Source of the DNA: Candidatus Limicola stercorigallinarum | Lineage (GTDB): Bacteria; Actinomycetota; Coriobacteriia; Coriobacteriales; Coriobacteriaceae | NCBI GenBank assembly: GCA_018711625.1 | Contig: DVID01000021.1 | Span: forward strand, 1 to 37,430 | Reading direction: 5' to 3' | Length of the DNA stretch: 37,430 nucleotides | Position numbers and translations under genes: made by a program | Notes under the pieces: generated by a model | Seen by the model: the letters and a program-made list of their open reading frames with translations, nothing else | Database searches by the model: none | What the model was told of the DNA's origin: nothing | In this document: positions 16,521 through 25,034 of the stretch, one piece after another | Layout of the letters: every line of letters begins with the position of its first letter | Position numbering within the stretch: position 1 is the first letter of the stretch

Positions 16521-17609
16521 TTACTGTTCAGTCTCTTCAAGCAGAACTGCATCTCCGGTAGGCTCATCGGAAAGCTCAAGACCACAGGCAACGCGCACGC
16601 GATGCTCAATCTCTTCAGAAAGGTCGGGGTGCTTGCGCAGAAACTCTTTTGCTGCCTCACGCCCCTGACCCAGGCGCTCCGCGTCATAGGTATACCAGGC
16701 GCCCGAGCGCGTCACAATGCCATAGTCAACTGCCATGTCGATAATCGAGCCCTCCTTAGAGATGCCCGTACCATACATGATGTCAAACTCGGCGGTTTTG
16801 AAGGGGGCTGCAACCTTATTCTTTACGACCTTACAGCGTACACGGCTACCAACAATATCGGAACCAGACTTAATGCTGTCGATACGACGAATATCGATGC
16901 GCACCGTCGAGAAGAACTTGAGTGCGCGGCCACCCGTAGTTGTCTCGGGGTTGCCAAACATCACACCGATCTTCTCACGAAGCTGGTTAATGAAGATGCA
17001 CGTGGTATTGGACTTCGCAAGAGAACCAGCCAGCTTGCGCAGCGCCTGGCTCATAAGACGTGCCTGAAGGCCGACCGTCGTGTCGCCAATCTCGCCCTCA
17101 ATCTCGGCACGCGGCACGAGCGCCGCCACCGAGTCGATAACAATGGCATCAATGGCGCCCGAGCGAACCAGCATGTCACAAATCTCGAGTGCTTGTTCGC
17201 CCGTATCGGGCTGAGAAATAAGCACTTCATCGATATCGACACCAATGCGCGCGGCATAGGCCGGATCAAGCGCATGCTCGGCATCGATGAAGGCAACAAC
17301 ACCGCCAGCCGCCTGTGCCTCGGCAAGGATTTCAAGCGAAAGCGTTGTTTTACCAGAAGACTCAGGGCCATAAATCTCAATGATGCGCCCGCGAGGAACG
17401 CCGCCAATGCCCAGTGCCGCGTCGAGCGCCAGAGCACCCGTAGGAATGGCCTCAATCTCAAGCTCGGGACCGCCATCACCAAACCGCATGATGGATCCCG
17501 AACCAAACTTTTTCTCAATCTCGGCCTTAGTGGCCTCAATCATTTTGTCGCGCTCTTTACCCGTAGTACGCTCATGAATCACGCGGGCGGGAGCGTTGTT
17601 TTTTGCCAT
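16521..17609 (-). CDS. recA: Recombinase RecA
   Basis: RecA forms ATP-dependent filaments on single-stranded DNA for strand exchange and induces LexA self-cleavage. The 362-residue protein has Walker A GPESSGKT (81-88), the hydrolysis glutamate in IDAEHALD, Walker B in [12 protein letters not shown], loop L1 in [18 protein letters not shown], loop L2 including [14 protein letters not shown], and the QLREKIG element. The chosen start, 17609, has AAGGAGG with 5 nt spacing. An upstream in-frame start at 17696 crosses the promoter and LexA box and is rejected. It is expressed from its own SOS-controlled promoter and cotranscribed with recX. Confidence 0.99.
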   Translation of the reverse strand: MAKNNAPARVIHERTTGKERDKMIEATKAEIEKKFGSGSIMRFGDGGPELEIEAIPTGALALDAALGIGGVPRGRIIEIYGPESSGKTTLSLEILAEAQAAGGVVAFIDAEHALDPAYAARIGVDIDEVLISQPDTGEQALEICDMLVRSGAIDAIVIDSVAALVPRAEIEGEIGDTTVGLQARLMSQALRKLAGSLAKSNTTCIFINQLREKIGVMFGNPETTTGGRALKFFSTVRIDIRRIDSIKSGSDIVGSRVRCKVVKNKVAAPFKTAEFDIMYGTGISKEGSIIDMAVDYGIVTRSGAWYTYDAERLGQGREAAKEFLRKHPDLSEEIEHRVRVACGLELSDEPTGDAVLLEETEQ

Positions 17610-17633
17610 AAGAGCCTCCTTAGCATCACCATA

Positions 17634-17662
17634 ATAGTAGGCGAACAGCTGTTCGCCGTCAA
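17634..17662 (-). promoter_or_regulatory. Promoter of recA
   Basis: TTGACG (17662-17657), a 17-bp spacer and TACTAT (17639-17634) form a strong promoter on the minus strand, with the start codon 25 bp downstream of the -10. The rest of the 284-bp gap to cinA shows nothing else convincing. Confidence 0.85.
17642..17655. promoter_or_regulatory. LexA box of recA
   Basis: CGAACAGCTGTTCG, a perfect 14-bp palindrome, fills almost the whole recA promoter spacer. It matches the boxes at lexA. Confidence 0.96.
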
Positions 17663-17893
17663 GCGAGCTACAGGAATCATACTGAGGTAATCTCATCTAT
17701 ATGATGACAATCGGTCGCGAAAGCGTCCCAAAATCTCACCGCGGGCAGAACACCTGGAACCACGGGCAATCATGCAGTGCACAACGAGATAAACGCGCCG
17801 TTCAGACCCTATTTAAACACTGAGTCAAGCGAAACGTATCACGAAGTCACCTGTCATTGATGAGGGAACCCAGGAGCACGGCCGGGCGCATAC

Positions 17894-18412
17894 TCAAGCA
17901 ATCTCCACACAGGCCTTCTGCAAGAGCTGGAGCGCTCGAGCGCAAGCCTGTCGGCGGACATCATTGCGGTCGCCCGCAAACGCGAAGCGTTCAACCACTG
18001 TGCCCTGAGGCGCAGCCAGCCCAATATAGACGGTACCCACGGGATCATCATCGGTACCACCACCAGGGCCAGCATAGCCTGTTAAACTCACCGCAAGATC
18101 AGATCCAAACACCGACCGGGCACCTTCCGCCATCTCAAAAGCGGTCTGATGAGATACTGCCGTGTAGTGCGCAAGCGTGTCGAGCGAAACACCCAATACC
18201 TTATGCTTGATCTCGTCCACATAGGTAACGGCACCGCCTCGAAGTACATCGGAAGCACCCGAGACCTCAGCTATTGTTGATGCCACAAGACCCGCTGTGC
18301 AGGATTCTGCCGTAGCGACCGTCACCCCACGCTCAGAAGCTGCATGAACGAGCGCTGCAGCAAGCGCCTCCAACGTCGCCGCCTCATCAACGTAGTCCCC
18401 CATGTAGGTCAC
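17894..18412 (-). CDS. CinA C-terminal domain protein (nicotinamide-nucleotide amidohydrolase type)
   Basis: The 172-residue stand-alone CinA domain has TVATAESCTAGLVASTIAEVSGASDV (TAESCTAGL and SGASD are diagnostic), then SLTGYAGPGGGTDDDPVGTVYIG. PncC-type members deamidate nicotinamide mononucleotide to nicotinic acid mononucleotide. The N-terminal molybdopterin-like COG1058 half of full CinA is absent. The start is GTG 18412, whose GTGA overlaps the pgsA stop; ATG 18403 is an alternative with AGGG 10 nt upstream. The order pgsA-cinA-recA is widely conserved, but the downstream recA has its own promoter. Confidence 0.93.
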   Translation of the reverse strand: MTYMGDYVDEAATLEALAAALVHAASERGVTVATAESCTAGLVASTIAEVSGASDVLRGGAVTYVDEIKHKVLGVSLDTLAHYTAVSHQTAFEMAEGARSVFGSDLAVSLTGYAGPGGGTDDDPVGTVYIGLAAPQGTVVERFAFAGDRNDVRRQACARALQLLQKACVEIA

Positions 18413-19026
18413 GCCCTAAAAACAACAGACCGTGCATTCCAGAAGTACTGCACGCCAGAAACCACCGTAAGCACCACGGCCGCAATCATCAAAGCCTGTG
18501 AAATGCCGAAGATCCAGGTACAAGCGGACATGAACCCACAGGAAGCAGCACTGAACGACAGGTAGTACCCGCACAGCGAAACCATGGTTACCGCCGTCTT
18601 GGCCTTTCCAAGCTTGTCTGCGGCGATAACCTCACCCGAGGCGCTCGCAACCATGCGAAGCGCGCTCACCAAGAACTCGCGAAGCAGAATGATGAAGACG
18701 AACCAAACATTCACGAAGCCCTCATCGAGCAGAAGAAGAAGCGCCGAAAACACCAGGAGCTTATCTGCAATGGGATCCAGGAACTTACCAAAATCGGTAA
18801 CCTCATTGCGAGAACGCGCCAGATGCCCATCAACCTTATCGGTAAGGCTCAACACAAGGTAGACCACAAAGGCCATGATAGAGAGCATAGGGTCAAACAC
18901 AAACCCACTGCCGGTGTGCGCCAAAGAAGCTAGCACCATGAAAACCGGCATGAACACAATGCGCACGCAGGTAACAATGTTCGCAGGAGTCCAGATCGAC
19001 TCAAGTTTTTTGGTTTGTTGCGCCAT
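18409..19026 (-). CDS. pgsA: CDP-diacylglycerol-glycerol-3-phosphate 3-phosphatidyltransferase
   Basis: PgsA makes phosphatidylglycerol phosphate, the committed step to phosphatidylglycerol and cardiolipin. The 205-residue membrane protein carries the CDP-alcohol phosphatidyltransferase motif D-x2-DG-x2-AR-x8-G-x3-D-x3-D, seen here as DKVDGHLARSRNEVTDFG followed by KFLDPIADK. Four to six hydrophobic helices surround it, and the N-terminal NIVTCVRIVFMPVFM is typical of PgsA. It lies 11 bp after the rimO stop and overlaps cinA. Some related enzymes use inositol or serine acceptors, but the length, N-terminus and context favour PgsA. Confidence 0.92.
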   Translation of the reverse strand: MAQQTKKLESIWTPANIVTCVRIVFMPVFMVLASLAHTGSGFVFDPMLSIMAFVVYLVLSLTDKVDGHLARSRNEVTDFGKFLDPIADKLLVFSALLLLLDEGFVNVWFVFIILLREFLVSALRMVASASGEVIAADKLGKAKTAVTMVSLCGYYLSFSAASCGFMSACTWIFGISQALMIAAVVLTVVSGVQYFWNARSVVFRA

Positions 19027-19037
19027 GGATAAACCAC

Positions 19038-20378
19038 CTATTTCACAACATGTCCAACAAGCTCATAGCAGAAGCTATCGGTGAACTCAACGGTGAGGAT
19101 ATCACCAACCGAAGCCTCATCAAGGTCAAGATGGACGGCACCATCGCTGTCGGGGGCCTGAAACCAGGCATGGCCGATAAGCTCAGGACCGTCATCGGTC
19201 TCCTCGATTCCGTCCACAATCACCTCTGCTGTGGTGCCCACATGGGAGGCTGTGGCTGCAAAACCAAGTGATTCGGCAAGATCCATCGCCGCCTGAGCAC
19301 GTTCAAGCTTAACGTCCTCGTCAATCTGCCCCTCCATACGGGCGGCAGCGGTTCCATCTTCACGCGAGTAGGCAAATACACTCGTGTAATCGAAACCCAC
19401 GCGGTCCATGAACGACATGAGCTCTTCAAACTCTTCATTGGTCTCGGTGGGAAAGCCAACAAGAGCCGTAGAACGAATGACCATACCAGGAATCTCTGCG
19501 CGCAGCCGAGCAATCAGCGCCTCGTACTCTTCAGTAGAGCCTTCGCGCCGCATAGCTTTCAAGATGCGCGGCGAGCAATGCTGTACCGGAATATCGATAT
19601 ACGGCAAAACCTCAGGAACGTCGCGAATGGTAGCAATAAGCTCATCGGTCATGCCTTCAGGCTGAAGGTAGAGCACGCGAATCCACACGTGAAGTGGACG
19701 TACCGCCTCGGCAACCGCACGCATAAGATGCGCCAGGTTGTGCGGGCCTTCGCCCTCTTGCGGCAAATCGCGACCCCAAATACCCGTATCCTGGCCGATG
19801 AGCACAAACTCACGAACACCACCGCGGGCAAGATCTTGCACCTCGGCAATGATGTCTTCTGCAGAACGCGAATGATAGCGGCCGCGGATATAGGGAATGG
19901 CGCAGAAGCTGCACATGCGGTCGCAGCCATCAGAGATCTTCACATACGCAACAGCGCCCTCTACGGTACGCTTGATCTCGGGCGCGGACGCGGGCGCAAG
20001 ACGCTCCACGTTGAGCACGCGGTCAACTACGGCAACAATGCCGTCCTCTTCATCGGTGCGCACAAAGGCAGAAACCTCCGGAAGCTCCTGTGGCAGGTCG
20101 TCGCCGTAGCGTGAAGGAACGCAACCGCACATGATAATCGGAGCCGTGCGAACACCCGTCTGAACCTCATCGGCAAGCTCAAGTGTGGCCTCAATGCTCT
20201 CAGATGTAGCGGATGCCAAAAACGAGCAGGTGTTGACGATCGCCGCATCGGCCTCTTCGACGGAAGAAGCCTCCTCGTAGCCTGCGTTCAAAAGCAACGA
20301 ACGCATACGGTCGGTATCAACCTCGTTTTTAGCACAACCAAGGGTGATGAACAGAATCTTGCCCGCGGGCGTATCCAT
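19038..20378 (-). CDS. rimO: Ribosomal protein S12 methylthiotransferase RimO
   Basis: RimO adds a methylthio group to an aspartate of ribosomal protein S12. From the chosen start the protein has 446 residues. The UPF0004 cluster cysteines are Cys15 (TLGCAKNEVD), Cys51 (NTCSF) and Cys86 (CGC). The radical-SAM motif CDRMCSFC has Cys152, Cys156 and Cys159 and is followed by AIPYIRGRYHSR. The SDGCDRMCSFC and LGCAKNxVD forms separate RimO from MiaB. A TRAM-like region ends the protein. ATG 20378 has GAAGGAG about 9 nt upstream; TTG 20405 is an alternative. It is flanked by yajQ upstream and pgsA downstream. Confidence 0.95.
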   Translation of the reverse strand: MDTPAGKILFITLGCAKNEVDTDRMRSLLLNAGYEEASSVEEADAAIVNTCSFLASATSESIEATLELADEVQTGVRTAPIIMCGCVPSRYGDDLPQELPEVSAFVRTDEEDGIVAVVDRVLNVERLAPASAPEIKRTVEGAVAYVKISDGCDRMCSFCAIPYIRGRYHSRSAEDIIAEVQDLARGGVREFVLIGQDTGIWGRDLPQEGEGPHNLAHLMRAVAEAVRPLHVWIRVLYLQPEGMTDELIATIRDVPEVLPYIDIPVQHCSPRILKAMRREGSTEEYEALIARLRAEIPGMVIRSTALVGFPTETNEEFEELMSFMDRVGFDYTSVFAYSREDGTAAARMEGQIDEDVKLERAQAAMDLAESLGFAATASHVGTTAEVIVDGIEETDDGPELIGHAWFQAPDSDGAVHLDLDEASVGDILTVEFTDSFCYELVGHVVK

Positions 20379-20408
20379 GAATGTTTTCTCCTTCACAAAC
20401 CGCAAGAA

Positions 20409-20906
20409 CTAGCGGTAGTTGGTGAACTGAAGCGGCTGGCCATAATCCTGATCCCGCAGGAACTGGATAACAGCCTGAAGAGCATCCTTAGAAGCAGAGG
20501 TCACACGCAGCTTATCGGCCTCAATCGTCACCTTGACCTTAAGCTTAAGGTCTTTGATGTCTTTGTTGATCTTCTTAGCGCATGCCTGGTCGATGCCCTC
20601 AACCACGCGTCCCACCACACGCACCGAGCCACCAGATGCAGCCTGGGGAGCATCCCACGAAATCGCCTTGATGTCCACGCCGCGCTTAATGAGCTTGGAG
20701 TTGAACACATCGGTGATCTGACGCGCCACGAAATCGGCTGGAGCCACAATAGTGACCGTGCGCTCCGCCTTGGACAAATCGATGGTCGACCCAGAATCCT
20801 TCAGGTCGTAGCGCTGAGAAATCTCGCGCGCTGTTTGCTGATAAGCGTTATCAACCTCCTGCATGTCCACCTGGGACACAACGTCAAAGCTCGAATCTTT
20901 AGCCAT
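20409..20906 (-). CDS. yajQ: YajQ family nucleotide-binding protein
   Basis: The 165-residue protein has the YajQ signature: SSFDVVSQVDMQEVDNAYQQ at the N-terminus, EISQRYDLKDS, and a C-terminal KVTIEADKLRVTSASKDALQAVIQFLR. The fold is two RNP-like domains. Relatives bind cyclic-di-GMP or nucleic acids, and some act with transcription factors; the role here is unknown. AGGAGG lies 6 nt before the ATG. A longer in-frame start at 20924 overlaps the ribosome-binding site and is rejected. It is located between the RodZ-like gene and rimO in a compact run. Confidence 0.93.
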   Translation of the reverse strand: MAKDSSFDVVSQVDMQEVDNAYQQTAREISQRYDLKDSGSTIDLSKAERTVTIVAPADFVARQITDVFNSKLIKRGVDIKAISWDAPQAASGGSVRVVGRVVEGIDQACAKKINKDIKDLKLKVKVTIEADKLRVTSASKDALQAVIQFLRDQDYGQPLQFTNYR

Positions 20907-20927
20907 AGCTAACCTCCTGATCATGCA

Positions 20928-22241
20928 CTACGCAGTGGCCTGCGCCCCATTTTCGTCGGACGAAGCATCGTTACCAGACTCGGTGGTTGCTGCAGAAGGC
21001 TGCGGCGCCGTAATGTCTACGCGCGCAACGCCTGCAATCGAGGTATCCCACCGCACATCTTCGCCATTTTGCTTCACATGCACGTTCGCCGGCTCATCGG
21101 CCGTAATCTCGATGCTTGAAGTGACGGTATATTCCTGCTCAAGCGGGCCCGTCACATTGTTGGCAAAAATGGACTGGCCGTTGAGCTTAATCTCAAGCCA
21201 CGATTGCATACCGTCATCAACAGATATGGTGACCACGGTCTGCTCGGGTTCTTCCGGAGTTGTCGCGTTCTCGGGATCTGCATCATCACCCGTTGTGGGG
21301 TCTTCGTCATCGGAAGCAGTAGCATCCTCATCCCCTGAGGTGTCGTCTGAATCGGTATCAGGAGACTCGGGCGGGGTGACAGCAGAGGTAACCTGCGGCG
21401 TGGTGGCGCTGTCGCCCTCACGTGCAGCCGAGCAGCTCCTCATACCCATGAAGACCACCACAACTACAAGGATGAGAACAATAATCACGCCGGCGATAAT
21501 CAGACGGGGATCAATGCCCCCACCTGAACCTTGTCCGCGCTCGGGGCCGCGTCCATAGGATCCGCCTCGGTTGGGAGAGCCACCGCGGTAAGGTGCCACG
21601 GCGCCTCCACGGCGGGGAGGAACGGACCCTCCACCATAGGAGCGAGACCGCTCTACCGAAGCAGAGCGCGGATCTGCGCCCATGGAGGTACGCACACGAG
21701 GCTGCAGCTGGGTGCGATCAAGTTGTGCCGTCATTCCAGCCGATGGGGGAAGACGACGCTGTCCAGGCGCTCCTGCAAGCGGAGCAGAGGAGCGCGGACG
21801 CCCGCCTCCCGTAATGCGCACCGGCTCATGGCCAGAGGTTGCCTCGGACACATAGCCGGCTTGCGGCGGACGCTGTCCATAACGTGGATTCGCACGTGGC
21901 GTATCCACAATCATGAAACGCCCTGTTGCGCTCGAAGAGCGCGGGCTCACATACCCCGCCGCATCTTGGAAACGACCTCCCGCGTGGTCGGTGGAACGTT
22001 CGTACTCATACAGGTCGTCAAAGTACGCCTGAACCACCTCGCGAGGATTAAGACCGAGGTAGCGGGCATAGCTCGAAATCATGCCCTGGGCATAACCCCG
22101 CGGAGGCATGGAGGCGAAGTCGCCCATTTCAAAGTATTCGATGATCTGAGGGCGGATTTTGATGACATTGGCAACCTGCTGAATGGAAAGCCCCATATGC
22201 CGACGCCGGTTCAACAGCATCTCGCCAAATCTTGCTGCCAT
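20928..22241 (-). CDS. RodZ-like membrane protein with long disordered segments
   Basis: The 437-residue protein begins with a RodZ-type helix-turn-helix (about 3-80: FGEMLLNRRRHMGLSIQQVA and SMPPRGYAQGMISSYARYLGL). RodZ homologues link MreB or the cell-shape machinery to the envelope. It is followed by about 160 residues rich in Gly, Arg, Ser and Pro, a transmembrane helix (about 247-267), and an extracellular acidic Ser/Thr/Asp/Glu-rich stretch (280-335). The C-terminal beta-domain resembling DUF4115 covers about 337-411. The low-complexity stretches are much longer than in the Bacillus YmfM homologue. Its ATG overlaps the ftsK stop (TGATG), and GGGAGG lies upstream. Confidence 0.85.
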   Translation of the reverse strand: MAARFGEMLLNRRRHMGLSIQQVANVIKIRPQIIEYFEMGDFASMPPRGYAQGMISSYARYLGLNPREVVQAYFDDLYEYERSTDHAGGRFQDAAGYVSPRSSSATGRFMIVDTPRANPRYGQRPPQAGYVSEATSGHEPVRITGGGRPRSSAPLAGAPGQRRLPPSAGMTAQLDRTQLQPRVRTSMGADPRSASVERSRSYGGGSVPPRRGGAVAPYRGGSPNRGGSYGRGPERGQGSGGGIDPRLIIAGVIIVLILVVVVVFMGMRSCSAAREGDSATTPQVTSAVTPPESPDTDSDDTSGDEDATASDDEDPTTGDDADPENATTPEEPEQTVVTISVDDGMQSWLEIKLNGQSIFANNVTGPLEQEYTVTSSIEITADEPANVHVKQNGEDVRWDTSIAGVARVDITAPQPSAATTESGNDASSDENGAQATA

Positions 22242-25030
22242 CAGAAACCTCCCATCACGTCATCAGCGCTCAACTGCGCCTCAACAGCCTCAAGTGCGGC
22301 CAGGCCCTCTTCGTCGAGAAGCACCTCACGCGGCTTAGATCCGTCCGGCGGACCAACCACGCCCTTCTCTTCAAGCATATCCATAATTCTACCAGCTCGC
22401 GCATACCCCACCTTAAGGCGACGCTGCAGGCCCGAGGTAGAACCCAGTTGTGACTCAACCACAATATGTGCTGCTTCCCACATAAGCGGGTCGTCGTCAG
22501 AGGCCTCATGGCCTCCTGCCCCACCCGCCATCGTTGCAGGCGCCACGGCGGAAAGAATCTCCTCGTGATAGTCGGGCTCACCGTGCGACTTCACAAACTC
22601 AACCACCTGGTTAATCTCGTCGTCAGAAACAAAGCAGCCTTGAATACGCTTTGGCTTACCCCAGTCCACCTTTGAGAAGAGCATGTCACCATAACCGGTA
22701 AGCTTCTCCGCACCCACTTGATCGATAATGACGCGCGAGTCGATGCCCGTAGCAACGTTGAACGCAATGCGGTTGGTGATGTTGGCCTTAATAAGGCCCG
22801 TCACCACGTTGGAGCTGGGGCGCTGGGTTGCCACGATGAGATGGATACCAGCGGCACGACCGAGCTGCGCGATGCGAACGATAGACGCCTCAACATCCTT
22901 GCCTGCGACCATCATGAGGTCGGAGAGCTCGTCGATGATGATCACGAGATAGGGCATCTTAGCGGGCGGGTTGTCGTATTGTTCAAAAACGCCAGCGGCT
23001 TGCTTCTCGTTGAAGGTCGAGATCTTGCGCATGCCCACGCGTTCAAACACCTTCAGGCGGCGCTCCATCTCGGACACAGCCCATTGCAGCGCACTCGCCG
23101 CCTGCTTAGGCTCAGTCACCACCGGAACATAGAGGTGCGGCAAGCCGTTATAGCCCGCAAGCTCCACGCGCTTGGGATCAACCATGATAAGGCGGACATC
23201 GTCGGGATGCGTGCGCATCAAAAGCGACATCACGATAGAGTTGATCATGACCGACTTACCAGAGCCGGTGGTACCGGCAATGAGAAGGTGCGGCATCTTG
23301 GCCAGATCGGCCACAATGGGGGCTCCTTCGGCATCGCGACCAATGGCAAGCTCAAGCGGGCCACCCTGCACATAGGGCAATACGTCACCCAGGTTGACGT
23401 TTTGACGCTTGCGGTTGGGGATCTCAATGCCCACAAGCGAAGTATTGGGGATGGGCGCGAAGATACGGACCGACTGAGCCGCCAACGAGAGTGCGATGTC
23501 ATCTTCCAAGCTGGAGATACGGCTTACGCGCTCACCCTCACCCGGCTGCACCTTAAAGGTGGTAACCGTGGGACCAGAAATCCAGCCCACCACCTTAGAA
23601 TGCAGATTGAACTCAGCAAGGGTGGACTGCAACGAGGACGCTGTCTGCTCAAGCTCCTTGTTGGACGAAGCCGACGTGGCAGAATGCGGATTGTGGCGCA
23701 GCATCGAGGCAGGCGGCAGTGGACGCTCGGCGTCCTCCTCCCCTTTTTCTTCGCGTGCGCGGGAAACGCGAGCGGGTGCCGCAGAGGCCGCGCTTGCGCG
23801 GGCAGCAGCCGCTTCCTTCTCGACGGCTGCAGCCGCAGCAACGGCATGCGATACGCCATCCACAGACGAGCCATCAACAGATGCCGCTCCCCCGGCATGC
23901 GGATGCTGCAAAAACGCCGGAATAGGCGGCACTGCCACATGATCGGCGACCGCAGCATCTGACGCAGTCTTTTTCGTGTGCGCCTCGGTATCGCCCTCAT
24001 TGTGCGGAAGGAGCGTTGTGCGCGCCTGATCCGCCGGGAGAGACACCGTAGCTCCCCGCTCGTCACCTAGCTCAGCATCAGAAGCTGCCGAGAACGTTTC
24101 CTCAATAGGAATAAGCGTTGTAGGTGCGGCATCCGAGGTCACGCGCTCGCTCACATCCACAAAGGGGTTTTCATCGGCCTCGTCATCCGCATCGTCAAGA
24201 ACGCTCGTCTCCCGGTTGCCCAAAAAGGTGGTTGGAGCCGCATCATCAGCGTTAAACAGCGATGCCTGCTGCGGACGCGCCTTACGCGCAGGACGAGCCG
24301 CGTCGGCCGGAGTTACAGCCTCCGCATCGCCCCAAGGGTGCTCGTTCACATCCACATGACGGCGTTCCGCCAGCTTGGCAGCACCCGCCGCAGCGCGACC
24401 AATCACATCGGAAACCGAGAAGCCAATAAGCACCAGAGCGGCCAACAGCACGCCCACCAGAACCACCATAGAGATGGTCTTACCCAAAGCGCCCGCAAGC
24501 ACCGATGCGAGGGCGTATCCCACATAGCCGCCAGATACAACCAAATCCTGCACCGTCACGGTAACGCCCCAATAGAGCATGTCGGGCGTCATGGCAAGCA
24601 CAAGCATCGCGAGCACCGTTACAAACAACAGCACCGCACCCGCTACGGTACGCACATCAAGCGGCATACGGTCGCGTACGAAGACGCGCGCCGCAAGCGC
24701 GAGAATGCCGAGCGGCAGCACATAGGCACCGAGGCCAAACCCTTGGTGGAAGAAGTTCGACAGGGCAAGCGTAAGCGGAGCCGAGGCAGGCGAGACAACA
24801 GCGATGAACGACGCCACCGCAAAGACCGCAATCGCCACACCTGCAATGTCGCGGGCAACCGACGTGGTCATGAGCGGATCAGCCTCAACAGGCGCGGGCT
24901 TAGCGCTGGCGTTGGCGCGCAGCTTCGCACCGGCATTCTTCGCGCCGCGCTTGGCCGCCGCCTTACCAGACGCTTTCGCCTGCCCCTTACGGGCGTTAGA
25001 GTTCTTGGTTGTCTCCGCCTGCCGTGCCAC
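22241..25030 (-). CDS. ftsK: DNA translocase FtsK/SpoIIIE
   Basis: FtsK pumps chromosomal DNA through the closing septum. From the chosen start it has 929 residues. The N-terminus is Lys/Ala-rich and then holds four transmembrane helices (about residues 60-210). An acidic, low-complexity linker follows to about residue 440. The motor has Walker A LIAGTTGSGKSVMIN, Walker B YLVIIIDELSDLMM and the ATQRPSSNVVTG segment. The C-terminal winged helix (gamma domain) ends in RLKVGYARAGRIMDMLEEKGVVGPPDGSKPREVL-type sequence. The start is GTG 25030, with GGAGG inside the rnj end and a 4-bp gap. TTG 25051 overlaps rnj and is less likely. Confidence 0.95.
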   Translation of the reverse strand: MARQAETTKNSNARKGQAKASGKAAAKRGAKNAGAKLRANASAKPAPVEADPLMTTSVARDIAGVAIAVFAVASFIAVVSPASAPLTLALSNFFHQGFGLGAYVLPLGILALAARVFVRDRMPLDVRTVAGAVLLFVTVLAMLVLAMTPDMLYWGVTVTVQDLVVSGGYVGYALASVLAGALGKTISMVVLVGVLLAALVLIGFSVSDVIGRAAAGAAKLAERRHVDVNEHPWGDAEAVTPADAARPARKARPQQASLFNADDAAPTTFLGNRETSVLDDADDEADENPFVDVSERVTSDAAPTTLIPIEETFSAASDAELGDERGATVSLPADQARTTLLPHNEGDTEAHTKKTASDAAVADHVAVPPIPAFLQHPHAGGAASVDGSSVDGVSHAVAAAAAVEKEAAAARASAASAAPARVSRAREEKGEEDAERPLPPASMLRHNPHSATSASSNKELEQTASSLQSTLAEFNLHSKVVGWISGPTVTTFKVQPGEGERVSRISSLEDDIALSLAAQSVRIFAPIPNTSLVGIEIPNRKRQNVNLGDVLPYVQGGPLELAIGRDAEGAPIVADLAKMPHLLIAGTTGSGKSVMINSIVMSLLMRTHPDDVRLIMVDPKRVELAGYNGLPHLYVPVVTEPKQAASALQWAVSEMERRLKVFERVGMRKISTFNEKQAAGVFEQYDNPPAKMPYLVIIIDELSDLMMVAGKDVEASIVRIAQLGRAAGIHLIVATQRPSSNVVTGLIKANITNRIAFNVATGIDSRVIIDQVGAEKLTGYGDMLFSKVDWGKPKRIQGCFVSDDEINQVVEFVKSHGEPDYHEEILSAVAPATMAGGAGGHEASDDDPLMWEAAHIVVESQLGSTSGLQRRLKVGYARAGRIMDMLEEKGVVGPPDGSKPREVLLDEEGLAALEAVEAQLSADDVMGGF

Positions 25031-25034
25031 GCGT

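Noticed and set aside
16602-17690. 362-codon plus-strand open frame
   Set aside because: Antisense shadow of recA, crossing the recA promoter and LexA box.
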